In this document: in pieces, positions 52,185 through 60,957 of the stretch | Layout: each line of letters begins with the position of its first letter | Position numbering within the stretch: the first letter of the stretch is position 1 | NCBI RefSeq assembly: GCF_000973725.1 | Contig: NZ_CP009621.1 | Coordinates: forward strand, 3,527,001-3,591,000 | DNA length: 64,000 nt | Source of the DNA: Pontibacter korlensis | GTDB taxonomy: Bacteria > Bacteroidota > Bacteroidia > Cytophagales > Hymenobacteraceae | Reading direction: 5' to 3' | Program-made: the position numbers and the translations under genes | Notes under the pieces: generated by a model | Databases searched by the model: none | What the model saw: only the letters and a program-made list of their open reading frames with translations | What the model was told of the DNA's origin: nothing

Positions 52185-53390
52185 ATGATCCGAGTTGAAG
52201 AAGCGGAAGCGCTGATTCAGGCACAGGCCAGGAACTACAGGATTGAAAGAGTACCACTCGATCAGGCGCTGGGAAGGGTGTTGGCTATAGACCTGAAGGC
52301 AGACAGAGACCTGCCTCCTTTCAACAGAGTTGCCATGGATGGTATTGCTATCAAGTATGCGGCTTTTGAAAACGGCCTTCGTTCTTTCAGCATAGATGGC
52401 ACACAGGCAGCAGGTGACAAACCCTTGGAATTACCAGGCACAGAAAGCTGCATAGAGATTATGACAGGGGCCGCTCTACCTGCATCGGCTGATACTGTTG
52501 TTCGCTATGAGGACCTGGAGATAGCAGGTGGAAAAGCCACTGTTCTGGCTGAAGAGATTGTGCGTGGGCAGAACCTGCACGTGCAGGGCAAAGACAAGAA
52601 GGAAGGAGAAGTAGTGGCCCCGGCTAATAAGTTGATTGACGCTGCCCTTGTTGGACTTGCTGCATCGGTAGGAGCAACAGAGTTGAGAGTGAAAACGCTG
52701 CCGAAGGTTGTAATAATTTCCACCGGCGATGAGTTGGTGGATATAGATCAGCAACCTTTGCCTTACCAGATCCGGCGATCAAACAGCTACACGATACAGG
52801 CTGCTCTACAGAAGTATAAACTGCATGCAGACCTGCTGCACATTCCTGATGAGGTAACCGCTATTCGTGAGCGTTTAACACAGTGTCTGGAGCAGTATGA
52901 TGTAATTATCCTGAGCGGAGGCATCTCCATGGGTAAGTTCGATTACATACCACAGGTACTCGAGGAGCTGCTGGTAAAAAAGCACTTTCATAAGGTGCAG
53001 CAACGGCCGGGTAAGCCATTTTGGTTTGGCAAGCACGCCAATGGCGTTGTAGTCTTTGCCTTGCCAGGTAATCCTGTTTCCACATTCATGTGCCTGCACC
53101 GCTACTTTGTACCTTGGCTTAAAGCATGTATCGGATTGGATGTTGATTCTAAAGTATACGCTTCTTTGAGCAGAGACTTTAATTTTATTCCTTCGCTGCA
53201 GTATTTCTTGCAAGTCAGTATCAGTATCAGCGCAACAGGTCAACTGCTTGCCACGCCATTCGAAGGAAATGGCTCCGGCGACTTTGCAAACCTGGTGGAG
53301 GCGGATGCTTTCATGGAGCTTCCGTTAGAGAAGACTACTTTTAAGGCAGGGGAGGTATACCGTATATGGCCGTTTAAACCACTGTTTTAG
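52185..53390 (+). CDS. moeA: Molybdopterin molybdotransferase
   Basis: This 401-residue enzyme inserts molybdate into adenylylated molybdopterin. Motifs are PPFNRVAMDGIAI, GAALPASADTVVRYEDLEI, PKVVIISTGDELVDIDQQPL and IILSGGISMGKFDYIPQVLE, and the C-terminal domain ends VYRIWPFK. ATG 52185 (MIRVEEAE) is chosen over TTG 52173. It is 16 bp after moaA. Confidence 0.93.
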   Translation: MIRVEEAEALIQAQARNYRIERVPLDQALGRVLAIDLKADRDLPPFNRVAMDGIAIKYAAFENGLRSFSIDGTQAAGDKPLELPGTESCIEIMTGAALPASADTVVRYEDLEIAGGKATVLAEEIVRGQNLHVQGKDKKEGEVVAPANKLIDAALVGLAASVGATELRVKTLPKVVIISTGDELVDIDQQPLPYQIRRSNSYTIQAALQKYKLHADLLHIPDEVTAIRERLTQCLEQYDVIILSGGISMGKFDYIPQVLEELLVKKHFHKVQQRPGKPFWFGKHANGVVVFALPGNPVSTFMCLHRYFVPWLKACIGLDVDSKVYASLSRDFNFIPSLQYFLQVSISISATGQLLATPFEGNGSGDFANLVEADAFMELPLEKTTFKAGEVYRIWPFKPLF

Positions 53391-53474
53391 TATAAATTAT
53401 TTTATGGAGGTGCACAAAGCGCCTACATTGATGGAGATGAATAAAGGTACAGCTAGTACCAATTTTTAAAACAT

Positions 53475-53951
53475 ATGAGTGATTTTTCACACCTGAACGA
53501 TAAAGGGCAGGCCACCATGGTAGATGTGGGAGGGAAGCAGGCAACCCACCGTACTGCCACTGCCAGAAGCATTGTGTCCTTGCCATCCGAGGTTTTGGAG
53601 AAGCTATCGGAAGGAGACATACAAACCAAGAAAGGATCCGTCTTCCAAACAGCTATTATTGCCGGCATCATGGCGGCTAAAAAGACAGGCGACCTGATCC
53701 CTTTATGCCATCCGATCGGTATGGATAACTGCAACATCAACATCCAATTGAATGAGCAACAGGAGGTAGTGATAGACTGCACGGCCAGCATCACAGCCAA
53801 AACAGGTATAGAAATGGAGGCACTGGTGGGTGCATCGGTTGCGGCCCTGACGGTATATGATATGTGCAAGGCACTGAGCCATGACATTGTAATTAAGGAA
53901 ACGAAGCTGATAGAAAAGACAGGAGGAAAGCGTGACTTTAAAAGATCATAA
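53475..53951 (+). CDS. moaC: Cyclic pyranopterin monophosphate synthase
   Basis: A 158-residue enzyme that converts 3',8-cyclo-GTP to cyclic pyranopterin, the second step after MoaA. Family motifs are MVDVGGKQATHRTATARSIV, KKTGDLIPLCHPIGMDNCNI and GIEMEALVGASVAALTVYDM. The length and conserved Lys, His and Asp match MoaC. Its end overlaps the start of the MobA-like gene by 20 bp. Confidence 0.95.
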   Translation: MSDFSHLNDKGQATMVDVGGKQATHRTATARSIVSLPSEVLEKLSEGDIQTKKGSVFQTAIIAGIMAAKKTGDLIPLCHPIGMDNCNINIQLNEQQEVVIDCTASITAKTGIEMEALVGASVAALTVYDMCKALSHDIVIKETKLIEKTGGKRDFKRS

Positions 53952-55104
53952 GAAACATAGCATCATTACCCGGCCAGCATACGGTAACTTTGCCAGAAAC
54001 GAATGGGCCATTGTAGGTACTCCCTGTGGCGCAATCAAATCGTTGGCTGATGCCGTAATTGAGGCTTTATCGCCTGCTTACAAGTGTGCTTATGTTGATG
54101 CCTCACATGCTCATTCAGATGCTGCGGAAACATTACCCGGACGCTTAGCAGCTGGTGCTGTGACAGCGTACACCGATCAAATTCAATACCATCAGTTTGA
54201 CCTTAACAAAGAGCTGAACCACTTCCAGTTCCGCCAGTTTTTCTCTGATATGGACCTGGTGCTGGTAAACGGAAACCATGAGCAGGCCAAGGCGCAGGTG
54301 GTGGTGATAGATCCTGCCAAGGAGTCATCCCTGCAGAAAAGGCTCTCGCAGCTCACTAACGTGCAGTTATTCTTACTGGCTGATACGGCCACTGAAGTTT
54401 TTGACTTCGTTAAGGAAGCAATTCCTGACTGGCAGCGCATTTCTATACTCGGTCTTAGCGAAACGGATAAGATTATTAACTTCTTTCAAGGGCAGTTATC
54501 TCAAGCTAGACCAAAGCTCAATGGCCTTGTTTTAGCAGGCGGGCAGAGCTTACGTATGGGCCAGGACAAGGGCGCCATGCAGTGGCACGGAAAAGAGCAG
54601 CGGTATTTTATGGCTGACCTGTTACAGGAGTTTACCGAAGAAGTTTTCATCTCCTGCCGTGCAGAGCAGCAGGCAGAGCTTGATACAAACTATAAAGCTT
54701 TGCCTGATACCTTTACTGGTTTAGGGCCATACGGAGCTATACTTTCAGCCTTCCGGGAACAGCCTGATGCTGCCTGGCTGGTAATGGCCTGTGACCTGCC
54801 TTTGCTAAATAAGGCTACACTTCAGCAACTGGTAAACCGCAGAGACAGCTCTTCCATTGCCACTACTTTCGAAAGTCCGCACGATGGTTTCCCGGAGCCC
54901 CTGATCACCATTTGGGAACCCAAGAGTTATCCCGTGCTGCTGTCGTTCCTGTCGCAAGGCTATACTTGCCCTAGAAAGGTGCTGCGCAACAGCGACATTA
55001 GCATGATCAAGGCATTTGAGCCGGAGGCGCTGGCAAACGTGAATACGCCTGAAGAGCTGGAGCGAGTGGAGCAGATTTTACAAGAGAAAAAGACCTTATC
55101 CTGA
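53932..55104 (+). CDS. mobA: MobB-like/MobA fusion protein
   Basis: This 390-residue protein starts at GTG 53932, preceded by a strong aggagg at 53921-53926, 5 nt spacing, and overlaps moaC. The N-terminal half looks like a decayed MobB-type nucleotide-binding domain: GTPCGAIKS has lost part of the P-loop, but DMDLVLVNGNHE and an alpha/beta pattern remain. The C-terminal half is MobA-type (LNGLVLAGGQSLRMGQDKGA, TGLGPYGAILSAF, MACDLPLLNKATLQQL), which attaches GMP to molybdopterin. MGD is used by DMSO-reductase-type enzymes, none of which is in the window. Confidence 0.87.
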   Translation: MTLKDHKKHSIITRPAYGNFARNEWAIVGTPCGAIKSLADAVIEALSPAYKCAYVDASHAHSDAAETLPGRLAAGAVTAYTDQIQYHQFDLNKELNHFQFRQFFSDMDLVLVNGNHEQAKAQVVVIDPAKESSLQKRLSQLTNVQLFLLADTATEVFDFVKEAIPDWQRISILGLSETDKIINFFQGQLSQARPKLNGLVLAGGQSLRMGQDKGAMQWHGKEQRYFMADLLQEFTEEVFISCRAEQQAELDTNYKALPDTFTGLGPYGAILSAFREQPDAAWLVMACDLPLLNKATLQQLVNRRDSSSIATTFESPHDGFPEPLITIWEPKSYPVLLSFLSQGYTCPRKVLRNSDISMIKAFEPEALANVNTPEELERVEQILQEKKTLS

Positions 55105-56156
55105 TGCAGCCTGACTTGTTACGGTACAGTTGCCAGATGGCTCTGCCTGGCTTTGATGAAGGAACCCAGGATCTGCTTCAAAATGCTCGTGTGCTGATTG
55201 TGGGCACAGGAGGCTTGGGATGCCCGGCTGCGCAGTACCTTGCTGCGGCAGGCGTGGGTACCTTGGGTATAGCTGATTTCGATACGGTTTCTGTAGGCAA
55301 TCTGCACCGCCAGGTACTCTTTACGCCTGAAGAGATAGGGCAGATGAAGGCTTTAGTTGCCTGCGAAAAGCTGCAAAGGCAAAACCCGGGCATAAAGTTG
55401 GTGCCACATGTACTTAAAGTAACCTCTGCCAACGTGATGGAGCTTTTGCAGGAGTACGACCTGGTGCTGGATGGCACCGATAATTTTGATGCCAAATACC
55501 TGCTGAACGATGCCTGTGTATTGGCAGGCAAGCCTTTGGTGTACGGAGCCATTTACCAGTTTGAGGGGCAGGTAGCAGTGTGGAACGTAAAGCAGCAGGG
55601 GAGTTTCTCCCCGAACTACAGGGATGTGTACCCGGAAGTAGATGCCTCACAGGTGCCTAACTGTACGGAGGGTGGCGTGATTCCTACCTTAGCCGGTATG
55701 ATAGGCTGTATGCAGGCCAACGAGGTGATCAAGTATATTACGAAAACAGGAGACGTGCTGGCTGGCAAAATGCTGTTGGTGGATGCCCAGACCATGCTAA
55801 GCCGCATCATCAAAATCGGTGCAGTAACAAAAACAAGTATAACTAGCCTGTCTCAAACAGAGGAAGTACCTACTGTCTCCCCTGAAGAGTTACAGCAGGG
55901 GCTGGAGGCGGAGCTTTACGAGTTGGTAGATGTTAGAAGCCTTGCGGAGCGGGAAGCCTTTGATATAGGAGGGGAGCATATTCCTCTTGCTGAGCTTGAT
56001 GAGGAGTTTCATCTAACTACAGAAAAACCAGTGGTATTTTACTGTGCCTCCGGAAAACGAAGTGCAGAGGCTGTTAAACGCCTGCAGAAGCGCTATCCCA
56101 ACCGGCAGATGATATCCTTAGACGGTGGCCTGAAAGCCTGGCTGGAGCAGCTGTAG
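55104..56156 (+). CDS. moeB: MoeB-type MPT-synthase adenylyltransferase with rhodanese domain
   Basis: The protein has 350 residues. An E1-like ThiF/MoeB domain (LIVGTGGLGCPAAQYLAAAG, DLVLDGTDNFDAKYLLND, GGVIPTLAGMIGCMQANEVI) is followed by a C-terminal rhodanese domain (VVFYCASGKRSAEAVKRLQK with active Cys). It would adenylate the C-terminal GG of MoaD and pass sulfur to it. Its ATG shares a base with the preceding TGA. It converges with moaE, whose stop is 5 bp away. Confidence 0.92.
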   Translation: MQPDLLRYSCQMALPGFDEGTQDLLQNARVLIVGTGGLGCPAAQYLAAAGVGTLGIADFDTVSVGNLHRQVLFTPEEIGQMKALVACEKLQRQNPGIKLVPHVLKVTSANVMELLQEYDLVLDGTDNFDAKYLLNDACVLAGKPLVYGAIYQFEGQVAVWNVKQQGSFSPNYRDVYPEVDASQVPNCTEGGVIPTLAGMIGCMQANEVIKYITKTGDVLAGKMLLVDAQTMLSRIIKIGAVTKTSITSLSQTEEVPTVSPEELQQGLEAELYELVDVRSLAEREAFDIGGEHIPLAELDEEFHLTTEKPVVFYCASGKRSAEAVKRLQKRYPNRQMISLDGGLKAWLEQL

Positions 56157-56161
56157 TATAC

Positions 56162-56578
56162 TTAAGGGTGGGCAGCCACCCAAACTTCTCCATCTTCGAA
56201 AATCTCTCTCTTCCAGATGGGTACAGTTTGTTTTAAGGTATCGATAATGTAGCGGCAGGCATCAAAAGCCGCATCTCTGTGTGCAGCTGCTACAGCAATT
56301 ACAACGGGTACTTCACCTACTTCCAGCACGCCTGTCCTGTGATGTAGAAGCACTTTCTGCACCGGCCATTTTTCCATCGCCTGGTCTGTAATTTTCTGCA
56401 TCTCGTTCAGTGCCATTTGTCTGTAGGCTTCAAACTCCAGGTGCAGCACTCTCTTGCCTTTGGTGGCATTACGTACTGTACCGATAAAAACATCAATGCC
56501 GCCACAGTCTGGTGCCATTACCCAGTTGATAGAGGCAGGTATGTCGAGTTGCTCTTCCGTTAATTTGATATCTATCAT
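56162..56578 (-). CDS. moaE: Molybdopterin synthase large subunit
   Basis: A 138-residue protein. Motifs are GGIDVFIGTVRNATKGKRVL, the active-site Lys region and GEVPVVIAVAAAHRDAAFDA, with a C-terminal IWKREIFEDGEVWVAA. It carries out sulfur transfer from MoaD onto cyclic pyranopterin. It lies 10 bp after moaD on the minus strand and converges with moeB. Confidence 0.95.
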   Translation of the reverse strand: MIDIKLTEEQLDIPASINWVMAPDCGGIDVFIGTVRNATKGKRVLHLEFEAYRQMALNEMQKITDQAMEKWPVQKVLLHHRTGVLEVGEVPVVIAVAAAHRDAAFDACRYIIDTLKQTVPIWKREIFEDGEVWVAAHP

Positions 56579-56588
56579 CGCCAGATAC

Positions 56589-56831
56589 TTAACCGCCGCT
56601 TACCGGTGGAATAATAGCCACTTCATCGCGCTGCTGCAGCACGGCATCAGCAGTGGCATATTCGTTGTTAACAGCAACCATATACGAGGCCAGCTGTTTT
56701 AGCCGTGGGTATTGCGCCTCAAGCGAAGTGCGTAGTTCGGTAACGGTGGCCTTTTCTGCTAGCTCTACATCTGTTGCAGCCCCACCAAAAATGTCCTTAG
56801 CGATACCGAATGCCAATACGTTTATCTTCAT
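56589..56831 (-). CDS. moaD: Molybdopterin synthase small subunit
   Basis: An 80-residue ubiquitin-fold sulfur carrier ending in GG (EVAIIPPVSGG). The C-terminal glycine is adenylated by MoeB and thiocarboxylated. Motifs EKATVTELRTSL and YMVAVNNEYATADAVLQQ match. It is directly followed by moaE and starts 6 bp after the TauE/SafE-type gene on the same strand. Confidence 0.94.
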   Translation of the reverse strand: MKINVLAFGIAKDIFGGAATDVELAEKATVTELRTSLEAQYPRLKQLASYMVAVNNEYATADAVLQQRDEVAIIPPVSGG

Positions 56832-56837
56832 GGTAAT

Positions 56838-57602
56838 CTAATTAATCCAGGGCAGGTGTTTGTAAAGCACTTCAACTCCTGCCACAAAAATGAGTGCTGC
56901 CGTGATTCGACGGATCAGCAGCGGGTTAAATTTTACAATAGCTACGCGGGAGCCTAACTGCCCTCCGGCCAACACGGCCATGCCCAGTAGCAAAATGCGG
57001 GTGTAGTCTATAGCGGGCAGGAGTTGAGAAAGTTGCCCTGCAATGCCAGCCAATGAGTTTACAAGTATAAAAATACTTGCTGTGGCAGCAATCCTTTTAG
57101 CTGTGTCCCACTTTGTCAGGTTTAAGATAGGGGAGAGAAAGATGCCGCCCCCAATTCCCAACATGCCAGATAAAAAGCCTATAATCCCACCTAAAAGTCC
57201 GTCTCTGGTATAGCTTTTCTGCTCCTCACCAGGTGCTATACTTTCGTAATTGGCCCTCTTCTTTGCCCACATCAATACGGCTGCTGCAATCAGGCTGCAC
57301 CCTAATAGCACATAGAAAGTATGCTGTTCAATCCTGACCCTCGCACCCAGAAAGGCCATTGGAATACTTACCAGCACCAGGGGAATAACCTTTTTCCAGT
57401 TTATATGGTTGTTCCGGATGAAAAGGATAGTTCCTCCGGTTACCACGATGATATTGCAAATCAGCGCAATTAACCTGATCTCCTTAAAGGGCAGCGTGTA
57501 TAAGGCCAGAATTGCAAGATAGCTGGAGCCACCACCAAAGCCTACAGAAGCATACACAAAAGCTATTACAAAAAAGAAAAACAGTAGCTCCCAGTGCTGC
57601 AT
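56838..57602 (-). CDS. TauE/SafE-type sulfite/anion exporter
   Basis: About 254 residues with eight hydrophobic segments. FVYASVGFGGGSSYLAILAL and GGIIGFLSGMLGIGGGIFLS are the twin family repeats. Members export sulfite, sulfoacetate or other anions. Clustering with moaD/moaE suggests a link to sulfur or molybdenum metabolism, for example sulfite handling, but this is inference. ATG 57602 (MQHWELLFFFF) is chosen over TTG 57608. Confidence 0.9.
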   Translation of the reverse strand: MQHWELLFFFFVIAFVYASVGFGGGSSYLAILALYTLPFKEIRLIALICNIIVVTGGTILFIRNNHINWKKVIPLVLVSIPMAFLGARVRIEQHTFYVLLGCSLIAAAVLMWAKKRANYESIAPGEEQKSYTRDGLLGGIIGFLSGMLGIGGGIFLSPILNLTKWDTAKRIAATASIFILVNSLAGIAGQLSQLLPAIDYTRILLLGMAVLAGGQLGSRVAIVKFNPLLIRRITAALIFVAGVEVLYKHLPWIN

Positions 57603-57664
57603 GATCAAGTGTTTCAGCAGACGCTCACTAACTGTGCACGCCTGCTGTGGTTTGTAGGTCTAAA

Positions 57665-58081
57665 TTATTGCTGTTTGCGTGCTGCTTTTACCTGGGCAGG
57701 AGTTACCGCTTTGGCTTTATTGCCCCAGTTATTCTGGATGTAATTTACTACGTCAGCAACTTCCTCATCAGACAGGTGGCTTTGGGCCGGCATATCCATG
57801 TTATACTTCTGCCCATTTACTGTAATCTCACCAGATACCCCATGTACCACAGCATTGATGGCCCTCTTTGGGTCTTTCATCAGGTTCTCTGATTTAGCAA
57901 GTGGCGGGAATACACCAGGTACACCTTCTCCTGTCTCCATATGGCAACTCTGGCAGTTCGCTGCGTATACTTGCTTGCCCCTTTTCAAGCTTTCAGCCAG
58001 GGAGTCAGGTTGTGTAGTAGGAGCAGTGGTGAATAAATAGCCCGTTGTAACGGTTAGAGATATTATTAAGCCTTTTAGCAT
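57665..58081 (-). CDS. Small exported cytochrome c
   Basis: A 138-residue class I cytochrome c with a signal-like N-terminus (LKGLIISLTVTTGYLFTTA), heme-binding CQSCH near residue 45 and a likely axial Met in YNMDMPAQSHLSDEE. It would act outside the cytoplasmic membrane. ATG 58081 (MLKGLII) is preferred to TTG 58087. It lies upstream of the TauE-type gene on the same strand. It could accept electrons from the Tat-exported hydroxylase. Confidence 0.9.
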   Translation of the reverse strand: MLKGLIISLTVTTGYLFTTAPTTQPDSLAESLKRGKQVYAANCQSCHMETGEGVPGVFPPLAKSENLMKDPKRAINAVVHGVSGEITVNGQKYNMDMPAQSHLSDEEVADVVNYIQNNWGNKAKAVTPAQVKAARKQQ

Positions 58082-58362
58082 GTTCAATCGTTTTTAGGCA
58101 ATAAATATAAGTAAAATATATTTTCCGGGTGAAGTAACAAGCGCTGATAGCCTCCGTGATTGTCTGCATATAGCACTGGAGACGCTACAGCGACCAGGCT
58201 TGCGTAAGTGTACACCCCGGAAGTGAGAGTATGATTTAGAGGTGCTTTCAGGGATCAATGTTGCAACGCTCACTGCGAGTTTTAGAGTAAATGTCTGGTA
58301 ACCTTGCATTGTCTGCAACATTTTGCCTATATTAAAATGAATATATCAATTTACGAGAGCCT

Positions 58363-60954
58363 ATGACCATTCCTACTACTATGCGAACCGATACCACACT
58401 GGAAGCATTCCGCAACCTGGTTGGTACGCGGTATGAGATGTACAACAGTTTATTTTCTTCTCTTCCTTTCCACCGGGTGGAGAAAACCGGCGTTATGCTC
58501 TCGCTGCTTGTGTTGCATTGTGAAGAAGGATTTCAGCGGCAGTTGAGCCCAAGTGAGATAATACGTAGCTTCTTTGAACAGTATACTAACTATCGTACAG
58601 AGCAGGAGCAGCATGACCTGTTATTCCGTTTTGTACAATATGCAGAACGCCAGGTAGTACTGTTTGATGCCTTAGAAGAAGCTGCTTTCCGCGATACCCA
58701 TGACATGCATGGAGTGGGGACCATAAAGCAGCTGAGCGCTTCGGTTATTCAGGAGAAAGCGCAGGAGCAGTTAGCCGATAAGTTGAAAGACTTTGCCGTA
58801 CGGATGGTGCTGACAGCGCATCCTACTCAGTTTTATCCGAGCAATGTATTGGGTATCATCAACGATCTTTCTGAAGCTTTGGAGGTAGATAATACCTCTC
58901 TGGTACACTCTTACCTGAGGCAGTTAGGTAAAACGCCTTTCTTCAAAAAGGAGAAGCCCACCCCATACGAAGAGGCGGTCAGCCTTATCTGGTTCCTGGA
59001 GAATGTCTTTTACCGTGCCGCTGGCAATGTTATTTCTTACCTGGCTGGTCAGTTCCCGGATGCCGTTCGCGTGGCCTCTAAGATGATCAGGATGGGTTTC
59101 TGGCCTGGAGGGGACAGAGATGGCAATCCTTTTGTGAAGGCAGACACCACACTACAGGTGGCTGATGCCTTAAGGGGAGCGATTCTGAAAGCCTATTACG
59201 AAGATGTGCGCCGGTTAAAGCGCCGTCTTACTTTCAAGGGCGTTGAAGGTATTGTAAGGGATTTGGAAAGCAGACTGTATAACCATTTGTTTGTGCCTGA
59301 GCACACCCTGGACCTGAAGCAGGAAGATATTCTTGATGTGCTAAATGAGATCAAGCGCCTCCTGATCGAGGAGCATAATAGCTTATTCCTGGGCCAAGTC
59401 GAGGCATTGATTACGAAGGTTGAGCTTTTCGGCTTGTTCTTCGCTTCGCTGGACATACGACAGGACTCTTCGGTGCACATGCATCTTTATGAGGAGCTGG
59501 CCCTGTTGACAGACCTGCTGCCGAGTGATTACAGTCAATTATCAGATGGGCAAAAGATAAGCGCTCTGGCAGAAGTACAGCAAAGTATAGAGCCTGAGAT
59601 ATTTGAAAACGATGAGCTGCTGCAGGATACAATGCGCACTGTTGCCGCTATCAAAACCATACAGGAGCTTAACGGTGAAGAAGGTTGCCATCGCTACATC
59701 ATCAGCCACTGCACAAGTGCCCTGAATGTGCAGGAAGTATACACCCTTTTTAGGCTGGGTGGCTGGCAAGCGGAAGAGGTAAGTGTTGACATCGTACCGC
59801 TCTTCGAAACGATTACTGACCTGCGCAATGCAGCAGACGTAATGCGCGAACTGTATGAGAACAAGGCATACAGAGAACACTTAAGCCGCCGTGATAATAC
59901 GCAGACGATCATGTTAGGCTTCTCTGATGGCACTAAAGATGGTGGGTACCTAATGGCAAACTGGAGTATCTATAAAGCAAAAGAAGCACTAACCCAGGTA
60001 AGCCGGGAGTATGGGGTAGAAGTAATTTTCTTTGATGGCAGGGGAGGCCCACCGGCACGCGGAGGAGGTAAAACGCAACAGTTCTATGCCTCTATGGGCA
60101 GCAATATTGCGAACAAGGAAATTCAGCTAACGATACAAGGGCAGACGGTAAGCTCTAATTTCGGCTCTGTTGACGCGGCTCAGTTTAACCTGGAGCAGAT
60201 GATGTTCGCGGGCATCAGTAACACTTTGTTCAACCGTAAAAAGTCAACCATAACCGAAGAAGAAGACCTACTGGTCCAGGAACTGGCAGAGGTAAGCTTT
60301 GAGGCTTACACGGAGCTGAAGAACCACCCGGATTTCCTGGAGTATCTTAATTATGTAAGCCCGCTGCGGTACTATGGCGAAGCCAACATTGGTAGCCGTC
60401 CGTCTAAACGTAAGGCCGGAAAACTGAACCTGGATGATCTGCGCGCTGTGCCATATGTAGGCTCCTGGAGCCAACTAAAGCAGAACTTGCCAGGCTACTA
60501 TGGTGTGGGCAAAGCGTTGGAGGCTCTGTATGAAAAAGGTGACTGGCCAAAGCTGCAGCAGCTTTACAAGAGCTCACTTTTCTTCAAAACCCTGCTGGAT
60601 AATTGCGAGATGGCTATGAAGAAGTGCTTCTTCCCGGTAACTGCCTACCTGGCGGATCACCCGAAGTATGGCCAATTGTGGAAATTGATTTACGAAGAAT
60701 TTGAGCGCACCAGGAAGTATGTGCTGATGCTGGCCGATGCCGACAGGCTAATGGCAGACAAGCCGCTGGACGAGCTGTCTATCAACATGCGTCAGCGTAT
60801 TGAATTACCACTGATAACAATACAGCAGTATGCATTAGCCAATATCCGGAACATCGAAGAGCAGGAACAGGATGCGCAGGCCAAGCAGGTGTACGAAAAG
60901 CTGGTAGTGCGTTGTTCGTTCGGTATCATCAACGCTGAGCGCAACTCTGCCTAA
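58363..60954 (+). CDS. ppc: Phosphoenolpyruvate carboxylase
   Basis: An 863-residue enzyme that carboxylates PEP to oxaloacetate, replenishing the TCA cycle. Conserved motifs are LTAHPTQF with catalytic His, WPGGDRDGNPFVK, LGFSDGTKDGGYL and FFDGRGGPPARGGGKTQQFY. The C-terminus reads INAERNSA where many PEP carboxylases end in NTG, so this residue pattern differs. It is monocistronic. The stop is 3 bp before the convergent anti-sigma gene stop. Confidence 0.95.
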   Translation: MTIPTTMRTDTTLEAFRNLVGTRYEMYNSLFSSLPFHRVEKTGVMLSLLVLHCEEGFQRQLSPSEIIRSFFEQYTNYRTEQEQHDLLFRFVQYAERQVVLFDALEEAAFRDTHDMHGVGTIKQLSASVIQEKAQEQLADKLKDFAVRMVLTAHPTQFYPSNVLGIINDLSEALEVDNTSLVHSYLRQLGKTPFFKKEKPTPYEEAVSLIWFLENVFYRAAGNVISYLAGQFPDAVRVASKMIRMGFWPGGDRDGNPFVKADTTLQVADALRGAILKAYYEDVRRLKRRLTFKGVEGIVRDLESRLYNHLFVPEHTLDLKQEDILDVLNEIKRLLIEEHNSLFLGQVEALITKVELFGLFFASLDIRQDSSVHMHLYEELALLTDLLPSDYSQLSDGQKISALAEVQQSIEPEIFENDELLQDTMRTVAAIKTIQELNGEEGCHRYIISHCTSALNVQEVYTLFRLGGWQAEEVSVDIVPLFETITDLRNAADVMRELYENKAYREHLSRRDNTQTIMLGFSDGTKDGGYLMANWSIYKAKEALTQVSREYGVEVIFFDGRGGPPARGGGKTQQFYASMGSNIANKEIQLTIQGQTVSSNFGSVDAAQFNLEQMMFAGISNTLFNRKKSTITEEEDLLVQELAEVSFEAYTELKNHPDFLEYLNYVSPLRYYGEANIGSRPSKRKAGKLNLDDLRAVPYVGSWSQLKQNLPGYYGVGKALEALYEKGDWPKLQQLYKSSLFFKTLLDNCEMAMKKCFFPVTAYLADHPKYGQLWKLIYEEFERTRKYVLMLADADRLMADKPLDELSINMRQRIELPLITIQQYALANIRNIEEQEQDAQAKQVYEKLVVRCSFGIINAERNSA

Positions 60955-60957
60955 AGC

